Source: Candidatus Mcinerneyibacteriota bacterium (GTDB lineage: Bacteria; AUK180; JAQVHJ01). From it: a stretch of DNA of 12,174 bases. A program made the position numbers and the translations under genes. The stretch spans positions 1 through 12,174 of the forward strand of contig DAOVMD010000046.1 of the NCBI GenBank assembly GCA_030630935.1, written 5' to 3'. The stretch's first letter is position 1. The number at the start of each line of letters is the position of its first letter. Positions 12,042 through 12,174 of this stretch are shown piece by piece. Below the pieces are notes generated by a model. The model did no database searches and was not told the origin of the DNA. It was given only the letters and a program-made list of their open reading frames with translations.

Positions 12042-12174
12042 ATGAGTTATAAGGTTTTAACAAGTTGTCCGGTCTGTCAAGGAGACCTTCATATTAAAGA
12101 GCTTGAATGTGATCATTGCGGTACTGAGTTCAAGGGTGATTTTGAGATATGTGATATTTGCAAGTTACCACAGG
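12042..12174 (+). CDS. DUF2089-like zinc-ribbon protein, N-terminal part
   Basis: Only the first 44 codons lie in the window; the frame is open at the right edge. The start ATG has AAGGAGG seven bases upstream. The visible part holds three CxxC knuckles: C9-PV-C12, C23-DH-C26 and C37-DI-C40. The CPVC...CDHCGTEFKGDFEI arrangement is that of the zinc ribbon at the start of DUF2089 proteins. In those proteins it is followed by a helix-turn-helix-like segment that suggests a transcription-related role. That second half cannot be checked here. The third CxxC is not typical of the family as I know it. It is divergent from the ECF sigma operon and might be co-regulated with it. Confidence 0.7.
   Translation, partial: MSYKVLTSCPVCQGDLHIKELECDHCGTEFKGDFEICDICKLPQ

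Overview
The window looks like a chromosomal segment of an A+T-rich bacterium with a Gram-negative type envelope. The evidence is a GmhB-type heptose phosphatase, several signal peptides, a periplasmic Spy/CpxP-like protein, and TTGACA/TATAAT promoters of near-perfect consensus. The lineage cannot be named from sequence alone. The start of a zinc-ribbon DUF2089-like protein and the density of shuffled intergenic repeats would suit an uncultivated candidate-phylum bacterium, but that is a guess.

Layout. (1) 1-630: no gene, only short tandem words and modules of a dispersed repeat family. (2) 631-1728, minus strand: two tandem paralogous small membrane proteins (two TM segments plus a PH-like tail). 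Each has its own almost identical perfect promoter. Between them lies a 17-codon relic of the 3' end of a HEAT-repeat gene. (3) 1729-2322: a nested palindromic, REP-like element. (4) 2323-6467, minus strand: a tightly overlapped four-gene operon running gmhB-like phosphatase -> membrane-anchored metallophosphoesterase -> exported 12-repeat Gly/Asp protein (predicted solenoid) -> exported HEAT-repeat protein. It is driven by an extended -10 promoter with a palindrome across its spacer. (5) 6468-7073: divergent intergenic region with repeat modules and hairpins. (6) 7074-9354, plus strand: gltX and rlmB, translation-related housekeeping genes. (7) 9355-9794: more repeat modules and a rho-independent terminator. 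(8) 9795-11908, minus strand: ECF sigma factor -> single-pass putative anti-sigma factor -> exported protein with two tandem Spy/CpxP-like domains. This has the layout of an envelope-stress or metal-stress regulon. (9) 11925-12174, plus strand: divergent perfect promoter, a leader with two mutually exclusive hairpins near the Shine-Dalgarno sequence, and the first 44 codons of a DUF2089-like zinc-ribbon protein that runs off the window.

Most interesting points: the duplication history linking the HEAT gene and the two small membrane proteins; the 27-residue-period repeat protein inside an operon with a heptose-phosphatase homologue; the alternative hairpins in the DUF2089 leader; and the intergenic kit of modules in which a conserved block is paired with different hairpins at each locus. 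No RNA gene, CRISPR array, transposase or complete mobile element was found.
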